This document shows positions 58,981-64,000 of a DNA stretch of 64,000 bases, piece after piece. The stretch spans positions 372,001-436,000 of the forward strand of contig CAKJVC010000123.1 in NCBI GenBank assembly GCA_918026815.1, read 5' to 3'. This DNA is from Chalara sp. BL73. Its lineage: Eukaryota; Ascomycota; Leotiomycetes; Helotiales. A program made the position numbers and the translations under genes. The notes under the pieces were generated by a model that ran no database searches, was not told where the DNA came from, and was given only the letters and a program-made list of their open reading frames with translations. Positions within the stretch are counted from its first letter, which is position 1. Each line of letters begins with the position of its first letter.

Positions 58981-59808
58981 ATGCCCGCTCTTACTGTTGA
59001 AACTTCTCCTAATCCTCACGCACTGGAGTCGCCCGCCAATTCATCCTTTCAGTCTACCTCGGGCTCTACATCACCTATTCGGCCTCCAGTATCTCCAATC
59101 ACGCCGCCACTTGGTGCAACCCAACCCGCCGCTCCGAGGCAAACATATACACACTCACAGCCTCATCAAACCACGATACCGCAACCTCAACCGGTACCCA
59201 TTACTCTTGACGAGAATACCGATGCCATTGCGCTGAAAGCCGCCATCTCCATTTTGCAGATACAGGCGCGCAATGCAGAAAATGACATCAAATCGCTGCA
59301 GCGGACAAAGGAGAGAGCGTTGCGGAACCCGGGAGCATTTATGAAGGCGGCTGCAGATGGCAGGGTGAGCATGGCGGGCGACAATCTATTTAGTCCGAAA
59401 GCGGATAACAGCGAAACATTAGACGGGGATGAGGAAGACGAAGACAAAGGGGAGGGGGCAAGTGAACCACCGAGTCAGACTACTCAAGATCCAGCAACGC
59501 GGATGGCCCGCAAGTCAAAGGATACAGAATCGGAGAAGTGGGAGAAGCTACCGAAGCCTCAAAATGTGGTTCGGGCACCGCCAATAAACTGGCAGAAATA
59601 CGCGGTCGTGGGAGAATCCCTCAACAAGCTTCACGAAGATCAACTTAAAAGGCCTACGGAAGGTCGCCCACAAATATTGGGGCCGGATGGCAAGCTTCAA
59701 TATGGCGGAGATGCTCCAAGACGGCAGACCCCAGGAGTGGCTGCGCCATATACTCCCGGCAAGGACAAGATTTCCAAAGCCGGAAAGAAGAAAGGCGGCA
59801 AAAGATGA
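58981..59808 (+). CDS. uncharacterised Pro/Ser-rich, coiled-coil protein
   Basis: Intronless frame of 275 aa. Not recognised with certainty. The N-terminal 75 residues are Pro/Ser/Thr-rich and probably disordered. Residues about 78-115 form a predicted coiled coil (AIALKAAISILQIQARNAEN, then DIKSLQRTKERALRN). An acidic stretch (DGDEEDEDKGEG) follows, then a conserved-looking block (WEKLPKPQNVVRAPPINWQK, YAVVGESLNKLHEDQLKRPT), and the C-terminus is strongly basic (SKAGKKKGGKR). No signal peptide or membrane helix. The layout fits a nuclear accessory or chromatin/transcription subunit, but that is inference from composition. ATG 58981 follows CT-rich and GCACGTGC-containing upstream DNA. Confidence 0.75.
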   Translation: MPALTVETSPNPHALESPANSSFQSTSGSTSPIRPPVSPITPPLGATQPAAPRQTYTHSQPHQTTIPQPQPVPITLDENTDAIALKAAISILQIQARNAENDIKSLQRTKERALRNPGAFMKAAADGRVSMAGDNLFSPKADNSETLDGDEEDEDKGEGASEPPSQTTQDPATRMARKSKDTESEKWEKLPKPQNVVRAPPINWQKYAVVGESLNKLHEDQLKRPTEGRPQILGPDGKLQYGGDAPRRQTPGVAAPYTPGKDKISKAGKKKGGKR

Positions 59809-62800
59809 ATCATGATTTAGATATTGGGAAGGGGCATGCTTATGACAAGGCTTCACGGCGTCAAGGTATACTTTATATTGGGAAACGATTAAGGAACGGT
59901 GCATGGCGTGGCGCTAGGAGTCAATTTACATGCTGCGAAGGCTTGTACAATCGGATTACGACATGCAATTCAGGATTCATGATGGTCTGCGTAGTATATA
60001 AACCCGGTTTCTCGCAATTGTCTTTGGCCTTGTGCCTAAGCTTCGGACTAGCTCAGGTGGACTGACCTATAAGATTGTTTTTAACCGTCTTTTTTGCTTC
60101 CTCACTTTCTTATCTGTGCTGCCTCGCCGCTTGATTTTTGGTTTGGTTGTTAGTCCCAGCCATCATCTTGGTTTGTTTCGTTTTAATGACCTTGCAGACA
60201 CGAAATGCATGGTGGTGATGGTTTCACAAGACGAGACTTGGCATTACTCTCGCAACCTGTGAGAAAAGCACGCCATGCCATGCAGCCAATTCCTTTATAT
60301 CTGTTTTATCCAAGAAAAGACAACTTATTAAATAGCTGCGACTTCCAGCAATGTATATCTAAGGTACACTCACGTATCCTCGCCCATAGCCAAGAACAAC
60401 ATATCATCCACTCGCGATGTCTCGATAAGCATCTTAAACGTGCCCATAGAGTACCACCAAAGATATATTTGCCAAACGCCTCACTTAGTCGTATGTCTAC
60501 ATCAATGACGCGCCGTCTCAGCCTTACCTTCATTATGTGATGAAACTGTTCTCGATCACTCCCCAACCCGTCGAAACTGGCCAGACTCTGTACCTGCCCC
60601 GTTCCAACCACCCAGGCCGTTTACAATTCCCACATCGCATTTTTATCCTGCTAAACTGTATCTCACGATCGACCAGCAACCTCTCATTATCATCGCAAAG
60701 GCCGCACAAACTGGTCAGCGGCATTATATATGGGCTGGCTCGCACTTCGGCCTAGAGCCAACACCATGAGGGAACTACCCGAAGCAATTTTCCAATCTCG
60801 CCCGTCAGCATAGGATAACTTTTCATGCTTCGTTGCGATCAAACATATTATCTAAGGCTGTGTTGGTTACTTTGTATAGTATCACATACATACTTATGAG
60901 CGACTCGCATGAACTGTAGTTCTCTGCTAGGACGCATGGTGAGTTCTCGGGAAAAAATGGTATTCTAGCTTGATGGACAAGAATTAGACTCAATCTTCGT
61001 CTTCGGAACAAACAACCCCCTACCAGAACCTGAGCCACGGCACTTTCGAAGAGCTCCCTTGACAGAGCATCCAGCAGCTTTCTACAAGGCTCCAGCAATG
61101 TTCGAAGCAGGGGGACTCTGAGGTTTGGCCGGGAATCGTAAATCGCTACAAACCTACAGCCTGGCCGCTTTGAGATGCATCTCCGCTACAAGTCCTCTTA
61201 GACATTCTATGTGGCTCACCCGAACAATATTGTATGGAAGACATTGACTCGTAAGATGAAATTTTACTGATACACCATTGCGTTGTCAATCTCTTTGAGG
61301 TTCTCCTACAATGTGCCAGATGTTCTGGCTATTAACGATTCATATCTGGATTTGTTGCGGCATCATATGGCAGCCTTGTCCTTATTTGACATGGCTACAT
61401 AACCTGTCCTCAAAAATATGGCATAGTGTAACATGAGACGGCGTTGAAGCAAGGAAGCGCAAAATATCGGTCTCTATGGTAGACTCGAGAATGTGCCTAC
61501 CTGGAATGGAACACTTGGTTAAGACCTCGCACAGTTGGTTGTTACAAGCACGACAGCCACTGGCAAGAAACCACTATGCCTGAATTCGACTATCGCTTCA
61601 TATATTAAGCAAGGTATCCACGTCTAACATTTCTGTAACTGCTACGTCCTTCCTTCAGGATTGCCGACGCCGACCCTTAGAGTCTCCTAGACACATACAT
61701 TCTACATCTCGACAGCTTTCCCCAATATGCTCTAGAAGTATGACGACATTTATCTCTGAGCTAGGTGTAGTGTACTGGTGTGGTATCTGTCTGCTTGATG
61801 GTAAGGCGAAGGTGCGAAGGGACGGTGAAATCTATCCTGGATATCCTTCGTTCTGAGGATTACAAAGTGTGTTATGCCAAAGCTTGATGTTTCGTAGCCC
61901 GTGGCTGTGATGGATACCACCATCAACTGTCGAAGGTGACTCATATTGGTATGAACAGAGCCAATCTGTTTTTCCAGCATTGCAATGGTATGTGCTATGG
62001 AAACCCAGGAGGCTACACACATATATGGGCAACCGTCGTGGGGGGATCTTTTCATGCAATTCTGGATATCGGCGCTGCCTTCGGAGTAAACTTGCTTAAC
62101 CAGACAATATCGTATGGAAGTCGAGCTGCGACTTATGAGATATTCTCATATGGAAAGATAAATTTTATTCTCCCATCACTGAATTGTCAGGCAGCCATTA
62201 AAGATATGAAAGTAACGGCTGTCACTTGCTGCTAGAGATTGGGGGATCGGCTCTTTATCGAAGAAATTGCTTCAGCTGGTACACTCTCAAGTTGCCCCGC
62301 GCAAGTATGTTTTGTGCAACTCACTGGTACACCAAATTATTTCGTCCATACTCCTTGCTATAGTCATGGTTTTCCTTTCCTATTGAACTTGACCAAGTGG
62401 GCTGTACTCCTGCCAGGATCAGAATCAAAGTATGTTCCTCAACTGCTCCAAAACGTCAAATTTTAATTCTCAACGACGTCATTCCGCGCAATTATGAATA
62501 GGCAAGGTAGATACCATGCGGGAGATACTGGCACTTTCCATCCACGATTGGTAGTTTTTTTTTTTTTTGATATTGCCATTCCATGTTAAGGTTTCATTGC
62601 TCCTTCCTTGCATAAGCTTGCTGCGAGGGATAAGAATTCGTTGCTCTGCGGACAACATGTGTGTATCAACTGGTTATATAGCCGTTGTGGAAGTTTGCTC
62701 TGCTCTGGATTGATCCAGCTCAGTAGCCTCGACTGTGTTCTGTGACAAAATTGCTGAGTTCAGAGCGAGCCAGGGCCAAGGTTGGCCAATTTGGACTTGG

Positions 62801-64000
62801 CGGCTCTGGAAATATTGTGCGAATTTCGTACAAGGAAACCTACCATTGGATATTAGACAGGGAAGGAAGTTTACTTGCGAGGTTTGTTGATGTGAAGCTC
62901 CTATTTAGAAAATCTTGGCTGCCTAGGTGCCAGATATTCCTCGAACTCTGTGAGCGCGTGGAGGATAATGTCACTGGATGCCTGGTCGTCATGTTCAAGT
63001 GGCAAACTGATCTAGGCAGGTTCTCAAGTTAAGTCTGACATTTGCCCTGGACAACATCAATGGCCATGCACCACTGAATTCATATCATTTAGCCTGAGGT
63101 TTACCTCTTGAGATAGTTTTCTGGTCAGCAATAACCTTCTAATACTAGCAATAGCATTGGCATGCAAGTGTCATGCGGACCATATTTCAGTTCTCCGTGT
63201 CCACGGAGATGTGGCTGTCTTAAAATGGATTCTTCGCCTTTCAAGCCGCAATTCTGGAAAAATTTTGGACCATGGGACTTCTAGGATAGATGAATTATCC
63301 TTACGCAAGCCTCCTGAACTACCGCTTGCCTCGTGGCAAGCCACCCTCCCCCCCCCCCCCCCCCCCCCAATGCACTACAAGTCCATGGATGCAATTCTGA
63401 TTGTGAAGTGTGAGCGAGAGCCGGGAAATAAAGGCACACGATCCATATTGCTTTCCTCTTACGCGCATCCCCGGAGGACATAGTTCTGTGCATATATTAC
63501 GTTCCAATTTCAGCCTAGTATTCATCTCATCGGAAAATAGTTCGATTAAAAGGGATGCCAGAAAGTATATGCTGTCAGCACTTCCCCTCGTCCTTAATAT
63601 ATTTTCAAATAACGACTAAAGCCACAACGTCATTGCTGCAGCACCGTTCTCACTCTCTAAGCCTCTCCCCAATTGTGCTGCTTAGTTCTCGTTTGAAATT
63701 GTACATGATTGGTGTCAACGCAACGGAGACTCTTTGCCTTTCCCTGCAGTCTTCGGGCACAGATCCGCATTCGAACATTGAACACTCCGAGCTGGTTCCA
63801 TTTGGCATTGACATATCCTGAATATCAAACGGATGGAGTCGTTGATGTCTATCATTGGTGACTTTAAGTAAGGAATAAATTTCCGGCCTATAGTGAGGGA
63901 AGAAAGCGGTAGCCAATGAGAGCGAGGAGAGGATTTAAAGATGCTAAATCTTTTAGTAAAAGACAAAAGAGGTCGATCAATGGTGGGTTAGCGTTCCATA
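59809..64000. other. 4.2-kb stretch without recognisable gene
   Basis: Only short frames. The best is a pair at 61936-62235 and 62239-62466 on the plus strand with some hydrophobic character but no family motif. Homopolymers: T-run near 62559-62569 and C21 at 63348-63368. Confidence 0.4.
63348..63368 (+). repeat. C21 homopolymer tract followed by AA
   Basis: Twenty-one cytosines; third long plus-strand C tract in the window. Confidence 0.95.

Noticed and set aside
61936..62466. Two adjacent plus-strand frames that might be one secreted protein
   Set aside because: No family motif or convincing splice joint.

Overview
The window is nuclear DNA from a filamentous ascomycete (Pezizomycotina; a leotiomycete relative of Botrytis/Sclerotinia is my best guess, from protein flavour only). 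Evidence: genes broken by many 50-60 nt introns with GTRNGT donors, CTAAC/CTGAC-like branch sites and YAG acceptors; Kre9/Knh1-like GPI-anchored wall proteins; a HET (heterokaryon incompatibility) gene; a nuclear tRNA-Asp with a 13-nt intron after position 37; a Tc1/mariner element; and stop codons in decayed genes of the kind left by CpA-to-TpA mutation. There are no operons, and genes are separated by 0.5-4 kb of AT-rich spacer.

Layout. 0.5-5.4 kb: two divergent Kre9/Knh1-like GPI proteins, then a cytidine deaminase. 6.5-13 kb: accessory block with a decayed sugar transporter, an intact eight-exon SDR with a degenerate active site, and a decayed MYND-finger gene. 13.5-26.3 kb: housekeeping block with mitochondrial ATP synthase alpha, a lysine 2,3-aminomutase-type radical SAM enzyme with a mitochondrial-type leader, and the vacuolar sorting receptor VPS10. 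27.2-29.5 kb: a conserved-looking gene of unknown role. 32.1-33.5 kb: a complete Tc1-like transposon. 35.3-39 kb: a large GAF-domain protein. 39-49 kb: gene-poor accessory region holding an orphan gene, a secreted 23-residue-repeat protein, and a GC-rich intronless bacterial-type SDR that looks horizontally acquired. 49.1 kb: tRNA-Asp. 50-51.5 kb: GT17 glycosyltransferase. 52.1-53.1 kb: HET gene with an in-frame stop. 53.8-57.5 kb: Rad53/CHK2-type FHA-kinase-FHA checkpoint kinase. 59.0-59.8 kb: an uncharacterised charged protein. 59.8-64 kb: no recognisable gene.

How it fits together. Intact housekeeping genes (ATP synthesis, vacuolar sorting, DNA-damage signalling, pyrimidine salvage) alternate with a fast-evolving accessory fraction: decayed transporter, HET and MYND-type genes, a transposon, homopolymer C tracts, a tRNA fragment, an orphan secreted repeat protein and a probable bacterial gene. 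Exon coordinates come from reading splice signals and frame by eye. Most multi-exon models sum to a multiple of three, which supports them. The 5' end of the GAF gene is not resolved.
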